From NCBI GenBank assembly GCA_030159075.1, contig BROG01000264.1, positions 401,501 to 465,500 on the forward strand: a stretch of 64,000 nucleotides of DNA, given 5' to 3'. Each line of letters opens with the position of its first letter. Within the stretch, counting starts at the first letter, position 1. The notes under the pieces are model-generated. The model did no database searches. It saw nothing but the letters and a program-made list of their open reading frames with translations, and was not told the origin of the DNA. Source of the stretch: Atrina japonica. Taxonomy: Eukaryota > Mollusca > Bivalvia > Pterioida > Pinnidae. Both the position numbers and the translations under genes were made by a program. This document shows positions 1 to 13,003 of the stretch, in pieces.

Positions 1-700
1 CAAAAGGACCAACCAATTACTTAGTGTGGTTCGTTCCAACTGGCATGGTGGTTTCAGAGGTCGGGGATATCTCTGAATGTGTTTCTCCATTGGGTTTAAA
101 GTTTAACCATATTTTGCGCTAATGGCCATGTTTTTTGGTGGAAGGGCAAAATTTAAGCAATCTTATTAAAGGACCTTAAATGCAACTTAGTTCAATACTT
201 TTAGAGGAGATGATCACATTATGTTTTGTCCATAGGGTCCAATTTTAAACTGTGTGTCCTGCACTGGCAGCCAATTTTTAAATTGTTTTATTTATTAATT
301 TTTTTTTTTGAGATGATCAGAATGTAAAAGTTTATGATGACAGACCTCAAGTGATGAGAAAAACTCATGTGGCCTTTGGTCAGGTGAGCTAAAACGTTAG
401 TTGGTCGCAAAGGCAGACCATACATCTTACCTCTTTTATGAGTGTTATAATTTTGGTCAAAATCATGTCACAGCAACCAACATTGTTGAGTAATAACCCT
501 AACCAATGTGCATGTGAATTTTCATGGCTGTATCTGCAGCACTTGCCCACAATGAACTGAAACAAAAAACGTAACACAGGAATATTTATATGGTAAATGA
601 CTACTAGTAAGTCCAGGTGAGCTAAAATTTGAGTCAACATTAGGTCACAGCAACAAGCATCCCTCTGCATTGTTGTGTAATGAACCTAGACAATGTGCAC
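1..700. other. Non-coding arm sequence
   Basis: No supportable gene. The 93-codon open frame at 389-670 on the minus strand has no family features and is not kept open in the mirror copy near 32.0-32.3 kb. Confidence 0.5.
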
Positions 701-709
701 GCTGCGGAA

Positions 710-1085
710 ATGATTTTCTGTAACTGACATAGATTCCAGAAAGTAGTTCAGACCGGCACATCTGGATCAATTGTGTGAAGTATGGTTCCAATACATCCAG
801 TAGATTAGGATTTCTGCTCCGGAAAATATTTTCAGTAACTAGTTTTCAGAAAGTAGGTCAGACAGACTTTAGTACCCCATCAGGCACACTTAGGAGACAT
901 GAGGACCATTTATTTGAAGTATGGTCCCAATACACCCAGTAGTTTAGGATTTCTGCTCCGGAAACGAAATGCGAACAATTTTCAGTAACTGACCTTGTTT
1001 CTAGAAAGTAGGTCAGTCAGGCTTTAGTACCCCAAAAGGCATATCTAAGGTACATGGGGATCAATTGTGTAAAGTATTGTTCCAC
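710..1085. repeat. Tandem repeat, about 130 bp x 3
   Basis: Three degenerate copies of a unit containing 'aagtatggtcccaatacac', 'ggatttctgctccgga' and 'gaaagtaggtcag'. The mirror copy is at about 31,580-31,960 in the right arm, so the array predates the inverted duplication or haplotype split. No coding potential. Confidence 0.8.
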
Positions 1086-1139
1086 TCCACCCATTTATAT
1101 ACCTAGCTATTATAATTTTGAAGACAATATCCGAAAACT

Positions 1140-1595
1140 ACGAATATCGCTAAAAATTCGACATTTCAGGGGCCATAACTCAAAATTAATACATTAGATT
1201 CTTCCGAATTTTTTAACAAAGGTAAATCTTGTCCTGTTGATCATTTTTGGCCAGCTTGTTTTGATTCATTTCGTATCATTTTAGAAAAATAATGAAAAAC
1301 ATTGAAAATCAACATTTCAGGGGCAATAACTCAAAATCGGGTCATCAGACTCATTCAAAATTTTCAGGGTAGATAGATATTGTTGTGCCGTTCATTTCTA
1401 GCGAATAAGTTTTGTTTCGTTTTTGGACTATTTGCAAAAACTCCGAAAATCATTTAAAATCCACATTTCAGGGGCAATAACTCAAAATTGTGTCATCCGA
1501 CTCATCCGGGATTTCCAGGGTAGATAGATCTTGTCTTTCCGATCATTTCTGGCGATTAAGTTTTGTTTCGTTTTTGGGCTATTTGCAGAGACTGC
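1140..1595. repeat. Tandem repeat, about 165 bp x 3
   Basis: Three degenerate copies of a unit built around 'catttcaggggcaataactc' followed by 'tcatccgactcat', 'gggtagatagat' and 'aagttttgtttcgttttt'. The mirror array lies at about 31,060-31,520. The open frame at 1,531-1,734 is an accident of this repeat. Confidence 0.8.
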
Positions 1596-2169
1596 AGTTT
1601 TAACCCTATGTTCTATTTACAGCTATGACGGCCATGTTCGATGGTCGACAAGCATACCGGATAAAATGTTGAATCTAAACACCCCAAGGATGTGTGTAGC
1701 CAAGTTTGGTTCCATAAAGTCTGGTGGTTACTGAGAAGATTAAAAAAAAGTTTATGACAGACAGACAGACGAAGGATTCCAAGTGATGGCATAAGCTCGC
1801 ATATCCCTTTGAGTCAGGTGAGCTAATAAGGTTGGATTGGCAAAAGAGAGTTACAATGTACATAAAAATCGGGACAGAATGTTGGCTGAGTATCCTCCAG
1901 GCATTGAATTATGACCTCTTCATCGTTAAAAATATATCGTTGATAGATTAAAAGCAGATGGGGTATTTTCTAGCTTCCAGACACAAATCACCGTTTCCCA
2001 GAAATGTTCAATTGTATAAAACAATCTCAGAGCTGGACAAATATGTTTTTTTTTCGGAGATGACGCCTTAAACGTGCAAATGCTGCGTTCATTTGTAAAA
2101 ATATTGAGACTTGATTCAAAAATTTTAAGATCTTTAGCTAATAGATCTAAAAACACAAGGGTAAATAGT

Positions 2170-2760
2170 TACTCTTAGACGGATTTTGGCTATACGTTTA
2201 GATATATTATTTGGCCTTGTCTGATACCACTTTCTCTTTAGAAAAACTTAAAAATTGTAGCTCAACTGAAGTCTAATTGACAGAAACGATCGTCGTGAGC
2301 ATGATAACTTTGGTATACAGTTATAATATTTACAACCACTGCTGGTGTAGCGTTTGATTGCTCGAGGGTATATGTCATGTTTTAATTTTTGAATTTACTA
2401 GTGGGTGGTAAATACAAAAATTAAAACATGACAGTATACATAAACCTAGTATCTGCTATTTCGGTTCCAGCTGATAATCTTATACTAAAGTAATATTTGG
2501 CACAGATAACACCATTTGAAATTCCAAATTCTTCTAAAGATAAGATAGTCATCTTTTTACAGTGGTTACGGACGGATTTTGGCTATAAGTTTAGATATAT
2601 TATTTGGCCTTGTCTGATACCACTTTCTCTTTAGAAAAACTTCAAAATTGTAGCTCAACTGATGAAGTCTAGTTGACAGAAACGATCGTCTTGAGCATTA
2701 TAACTTTGGTATTATGTCTATAATATTTGTATACAATTTGATCTAATAGGGCCTTAAAAT
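2170..2760. repeat. Dispersed repeat, two tandem copies
   Basis: Two copies of a unit of about 400 bp that includes 'agacggattttggctat', 'ttggccttgtctgatacca' and 'gacagaaacgatcgtc'. Related copies lie at 21,440-21,780 and 30,000-30,480, with fragments at 5,600-5,665, 34,270-34,330 and 37,800-37,850. It is a dispersed family of unknown class without a visible open frame. The first copy is interrupted by the small MITE at 2,373-2,433. Confidence 0.75.
2373..2433. mobile_element. 61-bp micro-MITE with 19-bp TIRs
   Basis: Perfect 19-bp terminal inverted repeats, 'tgtcatgttttaatttttg' at 2,373-2,391 and its complement at 2,415-2,433, enclose a 23-bp loop. A 5-bp direct repeat GTATA flanks it (2,368-2,372 and 2,434-2,438). 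Two paralogous sites without the insertion are present in the window, near 21,465-21,475 and near 30,275-30,290, which confirms insertion of a discrete unit. The parent DNA transposon is unknown. Confidence 0.85.
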
Positions 2761-3271
2761 TATGTTTATTGATCTACATTCTGAGAAAACGCAAGCGATC
2801 GTACAGACATACAGTCTTTGATCTCGTCCCATATGGAATTCATTGACAATGTATATCCCATATAACATTTGGTCAAACATAGACTGTAAGTTATAATGTA
2901 ATGACTAACATGAGTCAAAATGCCCATCATAGTCTGTCAGGTACTTAAATGATCTTTGTTTTCGTCAGCTAAATATAGAAAGTCCATTCCGAAATGTTCA
3001 GTTGTTGGGAAATCGATTACAGTCAATTTCAGATTACTACCGATTTATCCGTTACTATTTCCGAAGCGGGGTCATTTTCTCAAAGCTTCCATTCATGATT
3101 CAGAACCGGAAGTGGAAATTCTCTAATAGACCGGTTAAAATTTCTGTATTGACCTTTTTTTCTGTATTAGCTTTGTATTAATGACCAGTTCTCAGACATA
3201 CGGAATCGTATTATATGGACAATTTCCAGTGTGTTCCTGGTTAATAATTTGGTATAAAAATATAAAAAAAT

Positions 3272-3800
3272 CAATATGGTGTTAAAAGCTCAGATACCAA
3301 AGTATAAATCTTCAGGATGTCCACGATATAAACTCCAAACTGGTAAAGTGGACAAACAAGGGCCTCTGAAAAGTAAATCAGGTGCCATGGAGAAGGCATC
3401 CCCTGTTGATCGGCCACACCAGCAGTTAGTTCACAGTTGAATCCAGGTGAAATACGTGAGGAACGAATCCTCGTCACAATTGGTACATACTTCGCAACAA
3501 CCGTTATCGAAAGTCATCTTAACATTTCACTTAGTGAAACAGAGAAATCGACCGTCAAATTTGCGGAACTTTAACATTAAACGTGGTTTTTTATATCCCT
3601 GTGTCAATGATATGTCAGTTAGCAGTTTACCTCTGCATATGAAATGTTCATATGTTGAACTCGCCCTGGCATATCTGATCATTTGTGAAATATAAACGTC
3701 ATATGCATGTGATTGTGATATATTATTACTTAAATATGGGGAGTTTACGATGGGAAAGTCGAAATCGTCGTGTATGCGTATAAATGTTAAAATGTTCCGT
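3272..3800 (-). mobile_element. 5'-truncated Penelope-like element (tail)
   Basis: Reverse-oriented 3' end of the element whose reverse transcriptase sits at 47,945-49,289. It holds the tail block ('gaggaacgaatcctcgtcac', 'ggtgccatggag') and, at the higher coordinates, a decayed stretch of the last RT codons. Its mirror copy is at 28,640-29,430. No intact frame remains. Confidence 0.75.
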
Positions 3801-3899
3801 GCGATAGTGGTTGCCGAACTTTATCGATTATGACGAGAATTCAATCCACGATTTTTTATTCGAGTTTGCCTTCGGGCTCATAGCGGGTGTGACAGATCT

Positions 3900-5220
3900 A
3901 CAGGGAGAGAACACATGGACAACTGTGGAATTGACGTCTACAAAACGAAGAAATTTAAGTATTTAAAGAAAAGACGTCCTGAAGATAATTATGACAAAAA
4001 ATAAAGCAAATTTTAACTTTAAAAACATTTTTTATTTATACTTTAATAAAATAAAAGAAAGTAAAAACGTAAAACATAATTTTTAGAGAGGATTGCCTGA
4101 TTAAATATAAAACACATCAGTTTATAGTTCAGTTACCATCTCGATAACTAAAGGACAGAGACGCCAAACATTTCGAGAGATAATTATCACGATGAACATA
4201 TGCCAAATTTTGTTCAAATTAAAACATTATACTAAACAAAACCCACTCGGCATTTACGGACACCTGAGTGAAACAATCCACAGATTTGGCGCCTTTTGGA
4301 ATCCTGAGCTTAATTTTCTATTTCAGATGCCTGTGACCCTGACCTTTGTCCACATGCCGTTGAAATTTTGTAAAAATGATCCCTAGATTATTACTAACAG
4401 CTTTCTTATAGATACTGGTATATTGTTGGCTCGTTTATGGACATAATTTGCGAACTTTATAGGCATTGACAATCATGCATACGAATTTCAAGTAATTTGA
4501 TCATCGGTTCAAGAGAGGTTTGTGTTAATTTTGGTCCCCTATTGGTTCTAGTCGCACGCTAAATGCGGTTTCATATACGGAAACTACCTATCATATTTGG
4601 TTAATTTAGCGTAGTGGTTTTAGAGAAGTAAAAATGTCTAAATGTTGACATAAAACGTAAATAAGGTGAGTGTGACCTTGGACCAAATTACCTTTAACTG
4701 TCAATATTACAACAAACGACTTTCTAATATGTCTTAGCATACAAGAAGTCAATCAGTTGAGCTATCAAGTCATTTTTATTAACCGGAAGTTACTGAAGAG
4801 CCTCTAGTGGCACAGTTATAGATATATTTCATTTCTTTCATAAACTGTGTTCCTATTAACAATAATATAAAATTTCAAAGTCATCTGATGATTGGTTCAG
4901 GAGTAAATAAAATTTATGATGTACCAAGGTTTGATCCGTTTTGCCCCATTTGGGGTCCCTTTTAGTCATAGGCTTTTTTAATTCTAAAACATTCAGGTGA
5001 CCGGAAAATGTTAAAAGCTTGAAAAATGTTCAATTTTTTACCTATAATCTCGTAAAACATATTTTAAAATATCTAATAATGTAATGTAAGTCAAAATTTG
5101 AAAACAAAAATTAAAAGAATAAAAAGTAGATTTTGTGTTTCGTGAAAATTCGTAACAAGGACAACTACTTTTAATAGAATGAAGACCTGCTGGACTTTGA
5201 AAGGAGGCCAAACAATTACC
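3900..5220. other. Non-coding DNA downstream of laccase 1
   Basis: No gene, tRNA or known repeat is supportable here. 3,900-4,555 has a mirror in the right arm (about 27,960-28,620); about 4,556-5,415 is absent from the right arm. Confidence 0.5.
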
Positions 5221-5407
5221 AAATGGACAAACTTTGATTCAAATCAGCCCTGCAGTTTCAGATAACATTTATTTAAATACAGTTTATAACATAACAGCTT
5301 AACATATTTAGATACAGTTTATAACATAACAGCTTATATCGACTCCATTTAATGGCAGTACCTCATCTGATCGAGGTAATAATGTACTTCAGTTTAAATG
5401 AAAAATA

Positions 5408-8400
5408 TTAGCTCTTAGTTTCATATTTATCTGCGGTAGATACACTTCGATTTTTATGACACAGCCCAAGAAGAAGCAAAAATTGAATAAAGACTATACC
5501 AGCTAGAATTGCAACTGCAATCCAGAAGGTCTCCGTGGTAACATGACCTGCAAGAAAAAATGCAAATAATTAGAAAATACAACTATTTATCAGGCATCAT
5601 TAATATATCGCATTCCAGTTCAACTAATGAAGTTTAATTGACAGAAACGATCGTATTTAACATTTGTTTTGACGCCTATTGTTTACAAAACTATAACTTT
5701 TTTTGGTTTATTATCGTTTAACGTTGCACTCGAAAAAATCTTTCACTCATATAGAGACATCACCAAATGTCTGTGAATGGCTTAAAATTTTGGCACCTAC
5801 GGCCATTGAGGAGTCAGGGTTATTGAACGTGCCGACACCTACTGTGACACGGGACCTAGTTTTTACTGTCTCATCCGAAAGACAGGAAACCAACTGCCGT
5901 CGGCTGGACTCGAACTTGCGACCCCACAAATCAAGACTCGAGCGCGCAACCGACTAAGCCAAGCCGTCTTTTTATTTATTATGTGTATAATACAAAATAA
6001 AAACAACAAATGTTTTTAATTATTATAATACCTCCTAAGGTAGGGGATGTTTACTACCCCATGGCATCTGACTGGAGTCGATGTTTGTTTTTAAATATCT
6101 AGAATCTAGACACACACTTAAGTAATTTTAAATTCATGATTTTAAAAAAAAAACAATATCGTTTTATTACTTCAATGTGGAAATGGTATTAGATCTTAAA
6201 TATATAACATGCCCTTTCGAGATGAATCAAATAAGTTTTATACTTATATATGGGTATGTATATATAAAACATCTCAGATACCAAAGTATAAATCTTTAGG
6301 ATGTCCAGGACACCACAGATACTAATCCGGCAAAAAAGGACAAAAATGGACCTCTGAAAACCAAAAGGTGTGATCAGGTGCCATGGAGGAGTAAGAATCA
6401 GTATCCGATTTTATTGTAATCGTAGGCACGTGAAATGCATGCATATCCATCTTTAACAATCCACCATGCTATTTTGTATTCATTTGCTTTCTCATCTTAC
6501 AGGTAAAAGTAAGCGTTCAAATTATACAATTCAATTATACAATAATTCCTCACAGTTAAAGAAAATATGATATTTTTCAAATAAATGTAATCCAAAAAAT
6601 ATTTACCTTCCCGTACAGTAGGTCGTACTTGAGCTTTCGTTGTCAAAGTTGATGATTGTGGGACTGTAGTGGTTTCATATTTAGTCTTAGATGGATAAAC
6701 ACCACAAACAGGGAAACCGTCGGGAGTATCCGGTAATTCGGAAAATGATTCATTCAGAAGAATGGTCATTCCCAACGATATATGGATTTGTATATGACAA
6801 TGAAGCATCCACAATCCTGGGTTGTCTGCCTTGAAACGGACGACCACGTAGCTTCCAACAGGAACAATAATTGTGTCCTTTAGTATTGGATTATCTAACT
6901 CCAGTCCCGGGATATTTCCTTTTACCCACGACGCATTACTCCAGGTTGGGTTCCTGCAGATTACAGAGGGTCCACCTGGACAATTTATATCCGAATTCGG
7001 TGAAATTAATTTTCCTGTTGTCTCATTGTAATTTGCAAATCCCATTTTTAACACGTAAAACGAATGTCCATGCAAATGAATAGGATGAGAGGCCAGACTG
7101 CCAGCGCCCATACTGAATAACACCAATTGTACAGTGTTACCTCTATGTATTTCTATGGAATTGGTACACGAACATATCTTTTCCCCAGTACAGTCCTCAT
7201 TTTCACATCTGGAGTTTATATGTGATGGCTGTGAAATACCAGAAACTGTCGGATTAACAAAGCGTATACCATTTACAGTGGCTTTTAGCTGAGGGCGAAC
7301 AAAATTTACAAAATATTCTTGAAATTTTCCATCCGTGACAGGGGGTGCTGGATCTTCATTTCTTGCCGATTTGAGGTGATCAAGGAGTAAACATTGTGTG
7401 TATTCATTTTTCGGGAAATAACAAAACGGACAATTTAACACAACACAGGTAGTTTTCTCGTTACAATTCTGTGTTGTTGTCGGTTCTTCCTCGAATGCAC
7501 CAGAATACCGTAGAATGGCTTGGACTTCAGTGTTTCTATTAATCTGTAAAGTCTTTCCTCGAATCCAGTAATTACCAGTAGTCTGATTTGCGTCAAGTAT
7601 GAAATCAAACCTTTCCCCGGGTTGGATAATGACAGATTCCACAGTGATAGATTTGACGTCGTGGCCGTCAGATGCTACTATGCGAAGGGGGTGTCCATCT
7701 ACAGATATCCGAAAGGGATATAGTACCCCGACTGCGATTATCCGGAACCTGTAAAGTTTCCCAAATTGTACGTTGAATACTTCTAGTGGGGCACCGTTAT
7801 TGGTTCCAGTTGTAGCATCAACAATTCTACCTTTCCCATTAATCAATCCACTATTCTCAAGTAACGCAGTAAAATATGTTCCATCGATTGATACTGACGC
7901 CCCATACTTTATTCTGTCGACGTAAACGCCATAATTTCCTTGTTCAAACGCCAGGTCTGAGCCTATTTCGTGGTTCCATTCTTGTATTTGGAGAATGTAT
8001 TCATCTATAGGATTGGTTTCACGTTCACGGATAATTAGTGCGCCGAATAGCCCCTTTGCTCGCTGGGTCCCTACGTGAGAATGATACCAATAAGTTCCTT
8101 TGGGAGTAGCTTCAAATTCGTACTTGAAAGTTTCTCCTGGTAGAATAGGGCACTGTGTTATAAAGGCTGCGCCGTCCATATATGGAGTTCCGTTTAGCGG
8201 CAGTCCGTGCCAATGAAGTGAAACAGTCTCGGACGGAAGTTTGTTGTGAACATAGATTCTAAGCATTTGTCCTTCGTACACAATAATGTCTGGTCCTGGC
8301 ATAGACCTATTTGCCACAACTAAAAGTTGCTGCTTTTCAAATCCATCAGTGGTAATTACCTCCCCTGGATCAATAGGTGTCGCCTCAGACGTGTTGGTTA

Positions 8401-8611
8401 CATCATACTTCCACAGTTTACCATCGGCAGGAAAAACTGCTCCATGAGCTGAATGCATCATTGTCAAATAATGTTCTATGATTAAAGACGTCTCGCAGGT
8501 TTTGGCGGATTTGTCACACGTGAAGCATTCGACACGGACAGTAATCATCAACATACAAAAACTGCAAAGGATCAGCTGTAAAAGAAAAAAGAAGTAGATA
8601 ATAGTATTCAT
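5408..8611 (-). CDS. Laccase-type multicopper oxidase, copy 1 (2 exons)
   Basis: Join 8611-6607 and 5547-5408: 714 residues. Laccases oxidise phenols and similar substrates with reduction of O2 to water; in molluscs they are linked to tanning and pigmentation. All four copper motifs are present, numbered from the chosen start: HWH 133-135, HSH 177-179, HPIHLHGH 509-516 and HCHIQIH 604-610 with an axial Met at 615. An N-terminal hydrophobic signal (about 1-25), a Cys-rich start, a Thr-rich stalk (about 645-665), and then exon 2 encoding a transmembrane helix and a short basic tail predict a type I surface protein. The intron is GT-AG, phase 1, and matches laccase 3. ATG 8611 gives a good signal peptide; an intron ending in the TTTTACAG just inside it, with a start further upstream, is the alternative. 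A possible AATAAA lies at 5273-5268. Confidence 0.9.
5703..5985 (-). mobile_element. SINE A (tRNA-derived), in laccase 1 intron
   Basis: The tRNA-like head lies at the high-coordinate end: an A-box relative near 'ggcttggcttagtcggttg' and a B-box 'gttcgagtcc' type sequence, both on the minus strand. The body contains 'gtcccgtgtcacagtaggt' and 'catatgagtgaaagatt' type segments and the end 'gttaaac'. Seven more copies are in this window. Confidence 0.85.
6270..6400 (-). mobile_element. Penelope-like tail fragment
   Basis: Short reverse-oriented tail starting with 'ctcagataccaaagtataaa', followed by 'ggatgtccagga' and 'gatcaggtgccatggagga'. It is the outermost 3' segment of the retroelement family described at 47,945. 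Confidence 0.7.
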
Positions 8612-8889
8612 ACAAACAGGCCACAAAGTAACAGGAACCGTGGTAGCCCACGATTTACAGATAACGCTAAAAGAAATGCCGGTAACCTGTAGGTTAAAAT
8701 ACCAGTAATGAAGACTTTAAAATGAAATTCATCGAGAACAAAAAAAAAGGTCACGAGATTTGTATATGTCGTAAATACACGTAACCTGTATGATCGTCCC
8801 CGTGTTATTTTGTGGTCTGACAAGGTAAAGAATATTGTGTGCTGTCCATTTGCTATCAGAGGGAAATCCAGTGATTGCCACGTGCACAA
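8608..8889 (-). other. Upstream ORF overlapping the laccase 1 start
   Basis: A 93-codon open frame whose TGA overlaps the laccase ATG as ATGA (8611-8608). The mirror gene has an 86-codon version with the same ATGA overlap although the middle of the frame has drifted by indels. It could be a translated upstream ORF, or simply 5' UTR. No recognisable domain. Confidence 0.35.
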
Positions 8890-8920
8890 GTGACTGTTTT
8901 CCCTCTTACTTTAGTGGGGA

Positions 8921-8926
8921 TTTATA
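8921..8926 (-). promoter_or_regulatory. Candidate TATA box of laccase 1
   Basis: TATAAA on the minus strand about 310 bases before the chosen ATG, conserved at the mirror position 25,581-25,586 for laccase 2. No transcript data support it. Confidence 0.4.
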
Positions 8927-9039
8927 TTGGCTTCGTGTTCTACGCCCACTACAATGCCTATTAGAAAAGTGTTCTGTTGCCAGACATTTGAAATATATTA
9001 AAATTCCACGTAACAAATCGGGTTGGTATAAATAAAGAG

Positions 9040-9290
9040 GGACCTCCGTGGCAAGACTGGTAGGAGCATCGCGATTTGAACCATGAAGGATCTCACTTAT
9101 GGTCAGCGCACGGTCTAGCCCTACTGGAAGTTAACCTGATTATTTAGAGAAAATGTGCCATTTTTTTCGGAAGGTCAGTCTCCCGGATAACAGGGTTATC
9201 TTATCCACCAATAAGTGTGTCTACCACCGTATAACTGGAATGTTGCAAGTGCGGTGTAAAACACCATACAAACCCAAAATTAGAATTAAA
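9040..9290 (+). mobile_element. SINE C (tRNA-like head)
   Basis: Starts with a decayed tRNA-like head ('ggcaagactggtaggagcat'), continues with 'ggaaggtcag' and 'ccggataacagggttat', and ends in a 'gcggtgtaaaacacc' tail. Mirror copy at 25,200-25,480. It resembles SINE B in the order of its body motifs. Confidence 0.65.
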
Positions 9291-10711
9291 CTTACAGCCA
9301 AAAACCGTTATAATAATGCACTGTGAAATTAAGAAAGAAAAAGTAGTCGAAACAAATGCTGTTTTGTGCATTTTCCTTAAGATTTAAAATGTGGACAACT
9401 AATCTAATATATTCCAGCCAAAGTAATCGAAGTATGGGAGGAAAAAATACTTGTATGAAATAAAATATTGCTACTTAAAGTGATTTCTCATCTTATTCGT
9501 ATATCAGTTGTAGCATGGTTTATCACAAATACAAACCCAGGAGTCTATGAATCAAAATTATATGCGCGGAAATTTAACATGTCATTACTTCTGTAAACCC
9601 CTATCTTAACTCATTAACCAAACTAACCCACTTAAACTAACTGGGAAAAAGTAATGTCAGAATTCTGAATTTGTATCAGTCAGAAACCAAATTTTACATT
9701 TAGTTTTTGCAATGATAACTCAGTTACCCCTATATTATGATAATAGACTTTGCTATTAATTGATATTGCGGAGTTTATGTTTGACTTTTGGGATTGAAAA
9801 GTTAAAGCAAATTTTCAGAGATACATTTCTATTACATGAACGGTTATATTTACAAAATTTAAACCACAATTTTTAACCTTGCGGGCATCATTATGATGTG
9901 TTTTTTTTCAAGGTTGGTTGAGTCTAAGACTGGTGATGGTCCTTTGCAATCATCTATTTTCTATCTACCTGCGTTAACTTTAACTTTTGCACACATTCGA
10001 CATCTCCCTTACCAAAGGGCCAATCTGAACTAAACTTCGGGGGCACTATCCTATATAAAGCTGCATAAAGTTTGCAATGGAAACGCAAATAGAAACGGCT
10101 ACAAAAGGGTGTAGAAAGAGTTGACCATAGTATATCCTTTTAAATCTTCTCATGGAATACTGAACATATTTCTTTCCATTTTGCACTGCATAAATCTGAA
10201 GTTAATATCTATAACATTTGCGAGCGAAAACGATATCTATACATAATAGTTTCCCTCTCTTTCTTTCTCCTTGGTTATTGCTATCTACCTAACATATTGT
10301 AGTAAATATTTTACATTCACTTACAAGTATGTTTTACCTGACTGTCGTAAAACTCAGTTTATCTATTGAAAGTTAAATAATAGATTGCCATCTTGATCAA
10401 CTTGACTAACCATGTCAACATTAAATGAATAGGACTTTAAAAGAGATGTATAACAGTTTCTACAATATGTCTTTTTGGCTGAGTGATTATAACATTATGC
10501 TTTTAATCACGACGTCTTTCGCCTCTCACTTAACATGATATCTTGTCCTGAAATATATTCCTGGTGCAGGTTTCTGTCTGTCTTCTTGTTAATATTTTTG
10601 ATAAGTTGTTTGCAGATATGATTGTACAATACATAAATGTATATAATAGCTTTTGTTTCGTAATTATTGTAGTCAAAAACTCAACTTAATGTAATAAGAC
10701 TTTAAAATGAA
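9291..10711. other. Non-coding arm sequence
   Basis: AT-rich DNA with no supportable gene or named repeat; mirrored at about 23,985-25,195. Confidence 0.5.
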
Positions 10712-10960
10712 ATGTGGGGCCTCCGTGGCCGGGTGGTTAGAGCATTGCGTTTTAAATCACAAGGCCTCTCACCTCTGGTTCGAATCCTGCTAGGGTCATT
10801 ACGAATTAAGTGGGAAAGTTTGCCAGTTTTCATGCGGAAGGTCGGTGGTCTTTACCCGGGTAACCGGGGTTTCTCCTCCACCAATAAAAACTGGACGCCA
10901 TCATATGACTGAAAGATTGTTGAGTATGGCGTAAAACAAAAAATCAAATCAAATCAAATT
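10712..10960 (+). mobile_element. SINE B (tRNA-derived)
   Basis: The tRNA-like head begins 'ggggcctccgtggccgggtg' with A box 'gtggccgggtggttagagc' and B box 'ggttcgaatcc'. The body includes 'catgcggaaggtcggtggtc' and 'ctcctccaccaataaaa', and the end is an (AATC)n-like tail. Mirror copy at 23,735-23,984. The 66-codon frame inside it is not a gene. Confidence 0.85.
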
Positions 10961-11740
10961 TAAAATGAAATATATATCTTACCATTTCCATGATAATCCT
11001 TCTTTTCCAGATATCAATCACAACTCAAAACATATAGACAGCGTGTAGCAATCCTTTTATTATCTATCCAGTCATTTAGCTGTTTAACATCTATATCCAT
11101 GTGACCAGCATTTAGTTCCGGCTATAACGCATAACCCCTTTGTGTTCACAGATATTGTTTACGAATAACTCGAAAACAGCCTACCTGACAGGCACACATT
11201 ATACAGTGAAAGAAAACATTTAAATTTTAATAACGCAACTTCTCTTAAAATATATCACCGTCTCATGCATCGTGTTACAAGGTTTATGATAAAAGCAAGC
11301 ACCCGTTTGAAATATCTCTAATACATCCTAACAGGTACATATACATATGATTAACAATATACAATATAATTAACAGCAACTCAAGGTCATTGGTCTATTT
11401 ATTATGTGAAGTTGTCGATGTATATAAAAGAGCACGCTGGATTCATAGCAGAGGAGTTCGTGACAGAGGAAATAAATATCAAAACATTAACCTTTATCTT
11501 TTTCTTGTAGAATTAAATTTTTTGTCATTCAAAATGTTCGTTATCTTCTGGAAATCGCAGTTGGAAAAGAATAAAGTCGGAAAAACAATTTCAATTTTAC
11601 AAATATACATAAATAAAGACAATTAATGTAATTATCCTCACAATAAACCACAACCAGATCAACAAATAATACAATAAATTCCGGGATGTAATTGAATTTA
11701 CCGTTTACATCATAATTTGAAAATCACTATACTTTAAGTG
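10961..11740. other. Non-coding arm sequence
   Basis: Nothing recognisable except AT-rich unique DNA shared with the right arm (about 22,965-23,735). Confidence 0.5.
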
Positions 11741-11744
11741 AAAT

Positions 11745-12010
11745 GAAATGTGAGTTGCTTTTTCGTTGGCGGTTGTTGAGACGTCTGTAACAATTGTGAC
11801 GAGGATTCGTTCCTCACGTATTTCCTTTGGAAATGACTGTGGAGTCAGGGCGGGTGTGACCGGTCGACAGGGGATGCTTACTCCTCATGGCACCTAACCC
11901 CACCTCCTTATTTCTAAGGTCCGTGTTTGTCCATTTTACCAGATTTTTACCTATATTCTGGACTTCCTAAAGATTTATACTTTAGCATCTGAGATTTTTT
12001 TTATATTCTT
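11745..12010 (+). mobile_element. Penelope-like tail fragment
   Basis: Forward tail with 'gttggcggttgttgagacgt', 'gacgaggattcgttcctcac' and 'gaccggtcgacaggggatgc', ending at 'atctgagattttttttatat'. Mirror copy at 22,690-22,965. Confidence 0.75.
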
Positions 12011-12157
12011 TAAACATTTAACTACAGGTTTAAATGTTACACCCAATTTTCGGACAACTGAATTTTGCATTCGGTCAAGGGGGGTTTCAATACTACTGAA
12101 AAACCTAAAGTTTTAGTATTGTTGACCTCTGTATCTAAGGCTGAACTGTCCGTATTA

Positions 12158-12425
<268 letters not shown>

Positions 12426-12744
12426 TATTATATGTAAAATTACATTTCATAATAGAAAAGTCTTACGCATGTGTTTTAATGCGAAAGTACTGGAGATTGT
12501 TAGTTATAGTAATAACAATTTTTTTTTTTAAATTTCTCTGTAATCGCTTACTGTTGGTCTTTCTTAGTATCCCTACACTATTTTCTGGAGAATCAAACCA
12601 TTCCATTCAATTATACTGGATAATAGGCAAAGTTGTTAAAAATGTCGCAGACAAAAGGTAAAGGTACATTTGGATGAATTGTACTATAGTTGACTACATT
12701 TAAAGGGGGACTACTCCTAGAAAATCGAATACAGATTATCTATC

Positions 12745-13003
12745 AATTTGGGAGCCCGGCCGCGCTCGACTCTGGATCACGAGGCCGTGATTTCGTATCC
12801 CGCCGGCGGCAGTTTGGTTTCCTGTCTTTCGGAACTGGAGGTCCCGTGTCACAGTAGGTGTCGGCATGTTAAAAAACCCTCACTGCTCAATGGCCATAAG
12901 TGCCGAGCACAGGCCAAAATTTTACGCTCTTCACCGGCATTTGTTGACGTCTCCAGTGAAATATTCTTGAGTGGGATGTTAAATAACAATAAACAATAAA
13001 ATC
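12745..13003 (+). mobile_element. SINE A copy
   Basis: tRNA-like head ('gactctggatcacgaggccg'), then 'ggtcccgtgtcacagtaggt', 'ctcactgctcaatggcc' and a tail 'aataacaataaacaataaa'. Inserted in the hinge between the palindrome arm and the virus-like element. Confidence 0.85.

Larger units (their letters stand above)
5548..6606 (-). other. Intron of laccase 1
   Basis: Donor GTAAAT after 6607 and acceptor TTGCAG before 5547. It contains a SINE (5,703-5,985), a dispersed-repeat scrap (5,600-5,665) and a short Penelope tail (6,270-6,400), all non-coding. The whole intron is missing in copy 2. Confidence 0.85.

Noticed and set aside
6871..7083. Antisense ORF inside laccase 1
   Set aside because: Shadow of the laccase coding strand.
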